Positions 51,450 to 58,372 of a stretch of DNA of 64,000 nt are shown one piece after another. Numbering within the stretch: position 1 is the first letter of the stretch; every line of letters starts with the position of its first letter. A program made the position numbers and the translations under genes. Location: positions 35,392 to 99,391 of the forward strand of contig CALMZO010000213.1 in NCBI GenBank assembly GCA_937870825.1, read 5' to 3'. Under the pieces are notes generated by a model that worked only from the letters and a program-made list of their open reading frames with translations, was not told the origin of the DNA and made no database searches. Source of the stretch: an uncultured Chloroflexota bacterium. Lineage in GTDB: Bacteria > Chloroflexota > Anaerolineae > UBA4142 > SHND01.

Positions 51450-52992
51450 CCCCATAATTTTTGCGCGCGGGTAATTTGAGTGTTTCCGTACCCAAGCCGC
51501 AAGTCACAGACAATTCGCGCCCGTTCTCGCCGTATTGGACTTTGATTTCCAAATTCACCAGTCGAAATAGAGCGCGTTTCTCCTCGTATGTTGGTTTGCC
51601 CGCAAGTCTCGCACGAATCACACGCGCTGTTTCACGAATCGTCTCGATTTCAGCGTCGCCAAGTTCGCGCTTCCCAAGATGTGCGTCCAGTGTGTCGAGC
51701 ATTGCTACCAGCGAGTCTCGCTCATTGCCGATTCTATCAATCTCCTTTTTGATTGCTGCACGCGCGGATTCACTCTCGAATTCTCGCAAGTCTGTTGTAA
51801 GCTGTTCGATTTGTTTATCCGCGCGCCTTATCAAATTCTCCGTTGTCTCGCGACGTTCGCGCATTTTCTTTAACTCGTTTTCCCGGTTGGCAACGAATTC
51901 GTGAATGCCCTTTTCTAGTTTCGCCTCATCAGTCAAGAGGTCAACAAGCCAATTCCAGATAAGCGGCTCAAGCACCTCGACATTAATCATGCCCTCTTTG
52001 CAGTCGTGCCAGAGCCGTCCTTCTGCACGCGTTTGACATGTGTAGTAGTGATACTCGTACCTTCGGATTTTGCGTTTAATCTTGAAGCTACGCATCTTTA
52101 ATCCTGACAGTCCTTTCCCACAGCGGCATCTTGCAAACCCACTAAAGAGGTATGGATATTGCCGATTGTTGGGATGCAAGCGCGAATTGTGGTCAAGCAT
52201 GGCTTGGACTTCGCCCCAAGTTTCCTCGTCAAGGATTGCCAGATGGGGAAAATGAAGAACGCTCCCGTAAGAGGTAAAGATGCCAAGAAGTTGTTTGCCT
52301 CGTAACAAAGGGCGCAATGTACCTGTGCGCCAACCCCGCGCGCCGTATGCCGTTGGCACACCTTCATTGTTCAAGAGATTTATGATTGTCGTAATACCCA
52401 TTGGCTGATAGCCATTGCGCCCCAACACCATATCCACGATGCGGCGCACTGTTGCAGCTTGCATTTCATCTCTTTCTAACCGCGCGTCCGCGCCTTTTCC
52501 AACTTGGCGAAATCCATAAGGGGGACGCCCCGCCCCTACCCACTTTCCCGCTTTGGCTTTAGCAATCTTGCCGCGACGCGTTCGCTCTCTGATTTTCTCA
52601 CGCTCAAATTCTGCAATTACTCCCTCGACGTTTTCCAACAAGCGGCTTTCTGCGGTGTCCTCTGACTTTCCGCGATTCGCGTAATGAAGTTCAATCCCTG
52701 CGCGGTTGAACTCGTCGCGCAGAATGAGCAAGTGTGCCAAGTTTCGGCTAAGGCGGTCAGCCGCATATATGATTATCGCATCCGCCTCTTTGCGTTCAAT
52801 CATCTCACGCAAAATGTCTAGCGCAGGTCGGTCTAACTTCGCGCCGCTATAATCGTCTTGGAGTTCGCGCACAATCTTCATCCCTTTCTCGCGCGCGTAT
52901 TTTTGCATCGCCTCAATTTGAGTTGGCAGACTATAACCCTTTTCAGCTTGGTCATCCGTACTTACTCTTGCATAAATGACAGCCCGTTTCAT
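51304..52992 (-). CDS. Large serine recombinase (integrase), C-terminus reads into the globin gene
   Basis: 562 residues. N-terminal resolvase domain (1-145) with MKRAVIYARVSTDDQAEKGY (Ser nucleophile in ARVST), DAIIIYAADRLSRN and a Recombinase domain (about 155-265, KWVGAGRPPYGF). A zinc ribbon follows (FSGFARCRCGKGLSG and YTCQTRAEGRLWHDCKEG), then a coiled-coil (RRETTENLIRRADKQIEQL). This is the standard large serine integrase layout. The homologous part appears to end near TCGLGTETLKL; the last ~45 residues are translation of the globin gene in antisense, as if the original stop was lost or lies across the att site. Confidence 0.9.
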   Translation of the reverse strand: MKRAVIYARVSTDDQAEKGYSLPTQIEAMQKYAREKGMKIVRELQDDYSGAKLDRPALDILREMIERKEADAIIIYAADRLSRNLAHLLILRDEFNRAGIELHYANRGKSEDTAESRLLENVEGVIAEFEREKIRERTRRGKIAKAKAGKWVGAGRPPYGFRQVGKGADARLERDEMQAATVRRIVDMVLGRNGYQPMGITTIINLLNNEGVPTAYGARGWRTGTLRPLLRGKQLLGIFTSYGSVLHFPHLAILDEETWGEVQAMLDHNSRLHPNNRQYPYLFSGFARCRCGKGLSGLKMRSFKIKRKIRRYEYHYYTCQTRAEGRLWHDCKEGMINVEVLEPLIWNWLVDLLTDEAKLEKGIHEFVANRENELKKMRERRETTENLIRRADKQIEQLTTDLREFESESARAAIKKEIDRIGNERDSLVAMLDTLDAHLGKRELGDAEIETIRETARVIRARLAGKPTYEEKRALFRLVNLEIKVQYGENGRELSVTCGLGTETLKLPARKNYGANNSSSTAKIRARIFESPPDVRQEICSVPSRVPARVQNTQAIHHARLD

Positions 52993-53058
52993 GTTTTCCT
53001 CTTTTTCGATTTTGACGCGCGGCGCATCCTTGCGAACACGCCGCGCGTTTGTTTTTTT

Positions 53059-53292
53059 CTAGCGTTGTGTCTCGCAGCGCGCATGAATGATGATGGAATA
53101 TCTACCGTGTTCCGCATCCGGCGCGCTTGTGTGTTTCGTCCATGCGTCGCCGTTGCGAATCGGTTTTTGACATTTCAAACAAACTTTCGGATTGCCCGCG
53201 ACAATGCCGCGCCCATAGGTTGTAATTGCGCCAAGTGCGAGTACATCGTTCGTGAGTTGTTTTGTCGGTTTCGATTTGAGTTGCCGTAACAT
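53059..53292 (-). CDS. Small zinc-finger-like protein of the element
   Basis: 77 residues. VCLKCQKPIRNGDAW and a later HARC give a likely CxxC...HxxC metal site, as in small phage or element zinc fingers. No other family resemblance is seen. It lies between the recombinase and the SWIM-like protein gene. Confidence 0.55.
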   Translation of the reverse strand: MLRQLKSKPTKQLTNDVLALGAITTYGRGIVAGNPKVCLKCQKPIRNGDAWTKHTSAPDAEHGRYSIIIHARCETQR

Positions 53293-53336
53293 TTTTGTTT
53301 GAGAGTTTGCGGGAACGGTGTTAAAATTGTTTTTGT

Positions 53337-53412
53337 TGCCGCAAACTCTTTGCGGTCAATCTATCGGCGTTCAGGTTCTTTGCGGAATGGGAACGCCGAT
53401 TTTATTTTTCGT
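53337..53412 (+). ncRNA. Candidate small RNA in the element (plus strand)
   Basis: TTGAGA (about 53300-53305) and TAAAAT (about 53323-53328) with 17-bp spacing suggest a promoter on the plus strand. The putative transcript has a CCGCAAA/TTTGCGG hairpin and ends with a 10-bp stem ATCGGCGTTC/GAACGCCGAT followed by TTTTATTTTT, a good terminator. No ORF is present. It is antisense to no known gene. Candidate only. Confidence 0.4.
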
Positions 53413-53493
53413 TTTTCGCGCTTACTCGCACTCGGCGCGGTTGTCTCTGGCTTGCTTGGATTCGCGTTTTTCTGACCATCGGTTGTAATCGGT

Positions 53494-53706
53494 TCACGGC
53501 ATGGGCAGCCCCCTTTTGTTCTGCGCGTCGTGTTGCTCGGCGAACGCGAGAATTTTCGCCGCCGTGTAATAAACCATGTGCGCGCAGAAACGATTTACGC
53601 GGTATTCGTCGCACGCGCAGCGCAGCGCGGTTGGCGTCACGACTTGGATTGTTTCCGCAGAAACGTTCGGGGTGTCGGTCTTGGTGTGGGTGACTGTGGC
53701 TATCAT
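53494..53706 (-). CDS. Small SWIM-type zinc finger protein
   Basis: 70 residues from ATG 53706. The core CACDEYRVNRFCAHMVY fits the SWIM pattern CxC-xn-CxH, a zinc-binding motif in DNA-binding and protein-interaction proteins; the rest is polar. The 120-residue ORF in the track on the same strand is a frameshifted shadow of it and is not listed. It would be transcribed from the promoter at 53957 through a long, structured leader. Confidence 0.55.
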   Translation of the reverse strand: MIATVTHTKTDTPNVSAETIQVVTPTALRCACDEYRVNRFCAHMVYYTAAKILAFAEQHDAQNKRGLPMP

Positions 53707-53805
53707 GTTTTTTCTCTTTCGATTCAATGAAACGAGCAAGACATAGCGCGAGTGCGTGATGCAATCTTTTAGATTGCTACTCGGCTACACCTTGCTCGTG
53801 GGAAA

Positions 53806-53950
53806 CAAAAAAACTCTATCGCGTGATAGAGTTTTGGTATAATGCTATTCAGCCCGTCAGATGTCACGCACATCTGGGGGTTAGCCGCGTGTAGGTGGTC
53901 GCAACACTTACGCGCGGTGTTTTTATGTTTTGAAAATACCTATCGTAACG
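53806..53950 (-). ncRNA. Structured leader or small RNA with terminator/attenuator
   Basis: From the consensus minus-strand promoter at 53957, a transcript of about 140 nt would carry two stable hairpins (CCGCGCGTAAG..ACACGCGG and CAGATGT..ACATCTG) and end at AACTCTATC/GATAGAGTT followed by TTTTTTTG, an intrinsic terminator. It is then either a small RNA or an attenuator/riboswitch-like leader of the SWIM-type gene further downstream. On the plus strand, TGGTATAAT (53835-53843) and the terminator-like hairpin before 53930 suggest an opposing RNA of about 80 nt. Confidence 0.55.
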
Positions 53951-53959
53951 ATAGGTATT
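53935..53959. promoter_or_regulatory. 25-bp palindromic operator at the promoter start
   Basis: AATACCTATCGT and ACGATAGGTATT around a single A, a perfect 12-bp inverted repeat overlapping the -10 box and start of the minus-strand promoter. Placement is typical of a repressor site. Confidence 0.7.
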
Positions 53960-53984
53960 ATAATTGAGTTTTTGGAAATGTCAA
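53957..53984 (-). promoter_or_regulatory. Consensus promoter of the element's structured RNA
   Basis: On the minus strand, TTGACA (53979-53984) and TATAAT (53957-53962) with 16-bp spacing, both perfect consensus. The -35 overlaps the stop codon of the excisionase-like gene. A palindromic operator covers the start site. Confidence 0.75.
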
Positions 53985-54193
53985 TCTTTTTTTTTCGCCC
54001 CCATACGCTTATCACTTGACTTTTCCGCCCTTCGCACATAAGCCATTAAATTTTTTCGGCTAACTTGCCAATCGCGCCCCCACTTTTGCGCCTCAATCTT
54101 GCCTGTGCGTATCAATTCGCGAAGGTAAATCGGATTATAGCCAGTGATTGCGACTGCCTCTTTCGTGGTAATCCACTCCTCTTGTTTTGCCAT
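53981..54193 (-). CDS. Excisionase-like helix-turn-helix protein
   Basis: 70 residues. WITTKEAVAITGYNPIYLRELIRTGKIEAQKWGRDWQVSRKNLMAYVRRA matches the MerR-like winged HTH of excisionases and phage repressors (helix-turn-helix, then the K-x-GRxW wing). It probably controls integration or the local promoter. It ends in a poly-A coding KKKD. It may also be the repressor of the adjacent palindrome. Confidence 0.75.
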   Translation of the reverse strand: MAKQEEWITTKEAVAITGYNPIYLRELIRTGKIEAQKWGRDWQVSRKNLMAYVRRAEKSSDKRMGAKKKD

Positions 54194-54307
54194 TGTCCGC
54201 GCTCCTCAAAATGTTTTACCGTTGGCGCATTATAACGCTACGCCGCGCGTCCGTGCAATGCTCTGTCATTCAGTTGTCAAAGTGCATAGTGCCGCTTGTC
54301 ACTTTTT

Positions 54308-54943
54308 TCATCGGCGCGCGGTTTGGAGTGTTTTTTTGAATTGTGCTACGAGGTCGGGGCTGCTGCGTCGAAACATCGAAAGGGACATTAGTCCTGCGGC
54401 ACATTCCAAGTTCGCGCGGCTCGAAAGGTCAAGGTATTGTCGCGCGCGCTGGCGATACGTTTTCCACCTCTGCCATTTCGGTTTGTAAATCGTGGCGTCA
54501 CCCTGTCGAATAATTAGCCAACGTTCCGCGATGCGCTGCGCTCTGCCGTTGAACGTCCACCATTTCATCGCGCGCTCTTGCCTCTGTACATAAGTTAAAT
54601 CGTAGCAATGGCGACAATACCAATACCCCGCGCTCGGAAAATTAGGTAAAAAGATTTTCCCCACACGCCTACGGCAGCGCGGACAAATAAACCATCGGCG
54701 TTTCCCTCCAAAATGGCACGATGTATAGTCAAATGCGATGGTCTGCGCGCGGCGCGTTCCATGATGGCAATACAACAAGTGCGCCTCGTCACCATCCACG
54801 AAATAACCTATCTCGAAAGTTTTGTCGGGATGTCCCATTAGCGCGCGTTGGTAATAGCCGCTTGGCGTGAGCGAATGGCACACCTCTACGGTGTTGTGTT
54901 CGCGTCCGTGTCGTGCGCCGCCTCTGCCGCCGAATCGTCCCAT
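54308..54943 (-). CDS. Zinc-ribbon element protein of unknown function
   Basis: 211 residues. A central CPRCRRRVGKIFLP and YWYCRHCYDLTYVQRQE form a four-Cys zinc ribbon like that of hypothetical phage and integrative-element proteins; the C-terminus is basic with an RRSSP-type helical end. The N-terminus RFGGRGGARHGR is Gly/Arg-rich. Nucleic acid binding is likely. Function unknown. Confidence 0.6.
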   Translation of the reverse strand: MGRFGGRGGARHGREHNTVEVCHSLTPSGYYQRALMGHPDKTFEIGYFVDGDEAHLLYCHHGTRRAQTIAFDYTSCHFGGKRRWFICPRCRRRVGKIFLPNFPSAGYWYCRHCYDLTYVQRQERAMKWWTFNGRAQRIAERWLIIRQGDATIYKPKWQRWKTYRQRARQYLDLSSRANLECAAGLMSLSMFRRSSPDLVAQFKKTLQTARR

Positions 54944-55069
54944 GCTGCTCCGAAAAATTTGCTAACAGTCCGAAAGTTAGCCAAATGATTTATGACATAC
55001 AGGAGCTTTCCAAAGAACAGGAAACCTACAAGAGATGGCTAAGTCTCTCCTGATATGACACAGGTTGTC

Positions 55070-56695
55070 TCACTCGCGTTGACTTGAAAATCTCGATTTG
55101 CGTTCGTGTTCATGGCGTTGACGCAATTTCTCCCCCTCGCCCAGCGTTCCAAATTGCTCGGCTACTCGGTCTAAATTCACGTCACGGCGCGCAATCCACT
55201 TTTCACCCTTACGCTCAACCATTTCAACAGAAAACATTACCGATAATGTTTTTCGCACCTTTTTGATACCGCGCCCCGTTCGCTCGGCGACGGTTTCGGC
55301 GTCGTATGCTTCGCCGTCTTGCAAGAGTAACCAAATTTGCAGTCCCGCGTTGCCTATACCGTTGCGCTTTCCTCTCCCTCGCCGCGATGCGACGGTACGA
55401 AAGGCATCGTGCGAGATGTTACACTCACTCTTTTCTTTTCTAGGTGAGTGAGTTAAGTTCTCACGCTCACTTTGGGGTAAGGGGAGCAAACGCCATTGAA
55501 TCGCCCGCGATGGAATGTGTGCGTCATAGTTTGTTTTGCGTTCAATTACACCTAATCGTATGAGCCGTTTGTTTGCGTGACTTGCGGTGCGTGGTTGACT
55601 GAATCCCGCACGTTCGCACAATTCACGCGCGGAAAGGTGATATGCGTCTCGCGCACACGCGGTCACAACGTCACAATGCGCGAGTGTAGCAGCCAAGTCA
55701 TTCGCGCCGCTTTGACCTTTCCACGCTCGCGCGATTGCCCATGTGCGCCGCTCGTCGGCAAGTTCACGCGCTTTCTTTGCACTTTGGGTGTCGCGGGTCG
55801 CGACGAATCGCCGCGCGTTTTGGTACGACTTGGCAAGGTCGGCGCGGGCGCGCTTGGGATTTGTGCGATGCACTTGGGCGAAATACGTTTCGGCGTCAGC
55901 GTGGGTTAGGAATGTCTCATAGACTTTTTCAAACGCGGTCCCAGCATTGGCGAAACTTGTCAGTGCAGCCATATCACGATGCGCGGGATTGCTGCCATAA
56001 TCGCGGTTGACGTTGCCGCGCAAAACGGCAAGCGCATTGCGCGGGATGCGCTCGGATACCTGACGCGTCAACGTTTCGGCGTCATGTCGCGTTTGCCTTT
56101 CAAGTGCGCGACGTTCCAAGTCGCGCATCAACCAATCGGGCGCATCGGCAATCCGCATGCAGTCAGGATGCGCCGAAAGGTCAAACTCGTAACGCCGCCC
56201 GCTCGCATGCAACGAACGCGGCGCAACAATGTAGTGTCCTTCGCCCCACACCTCGACGCCGGGCGCAAGTTTCGCGCTCGCGATGGTGACGCTGCGCGGT
56301 GTGGCAAACCAAAAATGCTCGCCCCCTCCGCCCGAAAGCATCGTCACTGTTTCGGGCAACTTTCCGTATTTTTCAATCAACGCGTCAAGCGATTCGCGTC
56401 CGCCGTTGCGCTGGTCATACTCGAATGAGAAAAAACCACTCCGCGCGCCCGTTGCAATGCCAACGTTTGCGTTAGGGAACAGGTCAAACCATTCTCGAAT
56501 CATGTTTTCATCGCGTGATGCGTCCTTGTATCCGTGTTCGGTGCGCGGATGTTTGCCGATTTGCTTGCCGCACGCGCGCCCGCATGTGCATTTGCCGTGT
56601 ATTGCGGTGTGCAAAGGCAACACATACCAACCGCGCGCGGCATACGCAAGGGCATCGCCCAAGAGCGATTCAAGCGCGGTTTGTCCGCTCGACAT
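55070..56695 (-). CDS. Prim-Pol (bifunctional DNA primase/polymerase) replication protein
   Basis: 541 residues. N-terminal Prim-Pol domain (about 15-190): ALAYAARGWYVLPLHT, a short CTCGRAC zinc-like insertion, GKHPRTEHGYKDAS, IGIATGARSGFFSFEYDQ and LSGGGGEHFWFATP. The DxD motif of the family reads E-Y-D, so the first acid is Glu, and the His is kept. The middle and C-terminal parts contain winged-helix-like segments (CERAGFSQPRTASHANKRLI and DAETVAERTGRGIKKVRKTL). It probably primes or starts replication of the excised element. It overlaps the small ORF upstream by 26 bp. Confidence 0.8.
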   Translation of the reverse strand: MSSGQTALESLLGDALAYAARGWYVLPLHTAIHGKCTCGRACGKQIGKHPRTEHGYKDASRDENMIREWFDLFPNANVGIATGARSGFFSFEYDQRNGGRESLDALIEKYGKLPETVTMLSGGGGEHFWFATPRSVTIASAKLAPGVEVWGEGHYIVAPRSLHASGRRYEFDLSAHPDCMRIADAPDWLMRDLERRALERQTRHDAETLTRQVSERIPRNALAVLRGNVNRDYGSNPAHRDMAALTSFANAGTAFEKVYETFLTHADAETYFAQVHRTNPKRARADLAKSYQNARRFVATRDTQSAKKARELADERRTWAIARAWKGQSGANDLAATLAHCDVVTACARDAYHLSARELCERAGFSQPRTASHANKRLIRLGVIERKTNYDAHIPSRAIQWRLLPLPQSERENLTHSPRKEKSECNISHDAFRTVASRRGRGKRNGIGNAGLQIWLLLQDGEAYDAETVAERTGRGIKKVRKTLSVMFSVEMVERKGEKWIARRDVNLDRVAEQFGTLGEGEKLRQRHEHERKSRFSSQRE

Positions 56696-56888
56696 TCTTG
56701 CCCTCTTGCGTCTCGTTTTCCTTGCTCAACGCGTCAGCGTCGTGGGATTCGCTCGATTCCCTCGAATTGTCGTCGTTACCCCAAGTAAGAATTAGAGCGT
56801 AAACGCGCGCGAGCAAAGCTGCTTCGGGGTCAGTGACGCGTGCTAAATTTCTCTGTTTTCCACTAGGTGTCAGCATTGTTAAGCTCAT
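56670..56888 (-). CDS. Small hypothetical protein, coupled to Prim-Pol
   Basis: 72 residues from ATG 56888 (56876 is a second choice); the track's start at 56957 overlaps the upstream gene more. The N-terminal part TPSGKQRNLARVTDPEAALLARVYALIL is followed by an acidic C-terminal tail (SRESSESHDADALSKENETQ). It overlaps both neighbours (upstream RHH-like gene and downstream Prim-Pol), giving a chain of coupled genes. No family recognised. Confidence 0.4.
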   Translation of the reverse strand: MSLTMLTPSGKQRNLARVTDPEAALLARVYALILTWGNDDNSRESSESHDADALSKENETQEGKNVERTNRA

Positions 56889-57093
56889 TGCGCGACGCGA
56901 TGTCAGTTTGACGCTTCGGTTGCGCTGTTTCAGTAGTGAGATAGCCCGCGTTTTCAAGGGCGCGTCGAATCAGTAATGCCGCTTGTGCGCGCGGGTCGCG
57001 TCTCTCACTCATTGACATCTGCACAAGCGCATCGCGTTCGTCCTCGCGCAATGAAACGCGCAGCGGGAAATAAAAAACTGAAGCATTATTCAT
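56863..57093 (-). CDS. Ribbon-helix-helix-like small protein
   Basis: 76 residues. FYFPLRVSLREDERDALVQMSMSERRDPRAQAALLIRRALENAGYL resembles ribbon-helix-helix domains common in Chloroflexota and actinobacterial elements (a strand, then two helices). Such proteins bind operators or origins. It is the first of three overlapping genes with Prim-Pol, so it may control replication of the element. Confidence 0.55.
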   Translation of the reverse strand: MNNASVFYFPLRVSLREDERDALVQMSMSERRDPRAQAALLIRRALENAGYLTTETAQPKRQTDIASRNELNNADT

Positions 57094-57146
57094 GCTTCAG
57101 TTTTACCATTTTGACGCGATGGAACAGCGATTAGAGCGCGACGAAT

Positions 57147-58181
57147 CTACGACGAGTTTTTGTTCTTTAACTTTCGCCAGCCGCGAAAGGTGGATGCTGG
57201 CACATACGGCGTGCCTGTGGCGGGGTCACTGCCAAAATGTTTTAGCAACCAATCCACTTGGCGCGGACGTTCATCAGCATCAAGGGCGTCCCACGCGTCC
57301 ATCGCTTGGATTTTTTCGCTTCTTGTTTCAGGGGGTTTGCCTTTGCCTTGCCATGTTTTTCCTGACAGGGAATGTTCCGGCGACGTTCCTTGCGCTTGCA
57401 AATCATTTGGTGTTGCTTTGCTCAAACCAATCTTTGGGCTACTGCGCGTCCAAAGTGGTTTTTCTTCTAACTCTTGCTTTGCCTGTTTAACAGCGGCTAA
57501 TGTGGTATCAATAAATTGACGTGTGAGGGGATTATCGCTGCCCTCCCTTTGACTTGGAAAGGTCAAACTGCCGACATTCGGATATAGAAACATTCTTACG
57601 TCGCGCGCGCCTGAGTTAACAGGGGCGCGTCCCCAAAGTTCCCAAGTGTTTCGGTCACTTGTTTGGGTGAGTTCGTCATGTTCCCAAAATCCACGATGCA
57701 CTTGCCATGCAAGCAGTTGTGCGGATTTGGAGATTGCTTCTTGATAATACTCGGCAAGTTTTACAAGGAAAGGGACTGTCCAACGAGCAATGATGCAAGC
57801 GTCCTTCACCTGCCCCATTTGAAGAAATAGGGCATCAAGCATTTCACGGTCAAAATTTGGATTGTAAATGCGGATTTCGACGCCAATACAAGGGATGTCG
57901 TTACAATAATTCGTCGCGCTAATCTTGACGCGTTCTCCATCGCCCCAATCGAAAGCAATGTGTGGCTCGCCCGAAAAATTCTCTAATGCTTTGACCGCGC
58001 TTGTGTCGTACCGACGCGCAAACACAACGGCGGCTCGGCTTGAATCGGACGCGACATCAAGCACACGATATTCATACCCTAATCGCGCGCAGACGGTATC
58101 AAGGGCGGCGCGGATGCCTCGCAATCCTTCTTCTTTGCGTTGTCGGTGATACTCTGGGTTTCGATTTTGTTCGCTAACCAT
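57147..58181 (-). CDS. Hypothetical element protein
   Basis: 344 residues from ATG 58181 (a longer track start is 39 bp upstream). I do not recognise a family. The N-terminal ~200 residues are mixed alpha/beta (EEGLRGIRAALDTVCARLGYEYRVL, AFDWGDGERVKISATNYC), the middle resembles a globular domain (ARWTVPFLVKLAEYYQEAIS), and the C-terminus is a Ser/Pro/Gln-rich linker then a short helical domain (DERPRQVDWLLKHFGSDPATG, then STFRGWRKLKNK). No membrane segment. A terminator-like hairpin lies directly upstream, so it may have its own promoter in 58230-58372. Confidence 0.5.
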   Translation of the reverse strand: MVSEQNRNPEYHRQRKEEGLRGIRAALDTVCARLGYEYRVLDVASDSSRAAVVFARRYDTSAVKALENFSGEPHIAFDWGDGERVKISATNYCNDIPCIGVEIRIYNPNFDREMLDALFLQMGQVKDACIIARWTVPFLVKLAEYYQEAISKSAQLLAWQVHRGFWEHDELTQTSDRNTWELWGRAPVNSGARDVRMFLYPNVGSLTFPSQREGSDNPLTRQFIDTTLAAVKQAKQELEEKPLWTRSSPKIGLSKATPNDLQAQGTSPEHSLSGKTWQGKGKPPETRSEKIQAMDAWDALDADERPRQVDWLLKHFGSDPATGTPYVPASTFRGWRKLKNKNSS

Positions 58182-58190
58182 GTTCGATAA

Positions 58191-58229
58191 CAAAAAATTC
58201 GCCCGCGCAGTTGACACCACGCGGGCGAA
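58191..58229 (-). terminator. Terminator after the type III R-M operon
   Basis: On the minus strand, TTCGCCCGCG pairs with CGCGGGCGAA around a 12-nt loop and is followed by TTTTTTG. It would end transcription from res before the 57147 gene. Confidence 0.75.
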
Positions 58230-58276
58230 AGGTTATGCTTGCTTTTGTCGGCGCGTGGTCTAACGCGTTGACCATG

Positions 58277-58314
58277 CCCTCTGCCGCTGGAACGGCGAGA
58301 GGGTATTTTTTATT
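58277..58314 (+). terminator. Terminator-type hairpin, plus strand
   Basis: CCCTCT/AGAGGG and GCCG/CGGC pairing with one bulge, followed by TATTTTTTATT. No plus-strand gene precedes it within the window, so its use is unclear. Confidence 0.55.
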
Positions 58315-58372
58315 CGCTGAGATTGTAGCACGCGCGTTCGACGCGCGCAAGGTTTCGCGCCTGATTCAAACG

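Larger units (their letters stand above)
51450..58372 (-). mobile_element. Integrated element with serine recombinase, Prim-Pol and small accessory genes (right end uncertain)
   Basis: All genes from the serine recombinase to the 57147 gene are minus-strand, tightly packed and of mobile-element type: integrase, excisionase-like protein, Prim-Pol, RHH-like protein and several unknowns. The left end is placed at the globin 3' end because the recombinase frame crosses it. The right end is not defined; it may lie near 58200-58372 or beyond the window, including the type III R-M system as cargo. Large serine recombinases leave only a short core, so long att repeats are not expected. Confidence 0.55.

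Noticed and set aside
53402-53764. 120-residue minus-strand ORF overlapping the SWIM-type gene
   Set aside because: A frameshifted shadow; the SWIM cysteine pattern is only in the other frame.
53836-53930. CRISPR-like or attI-like array
   Set aside because: The hairpins are single and different; there are no regular repeats or spacers.
58320-58370. T-arm-like GCGCGTTCGACGCGC suggesting a tRNA
   Set aside because: The loop is too short and no acceptor, D- or anticodon arm can be folded around it.
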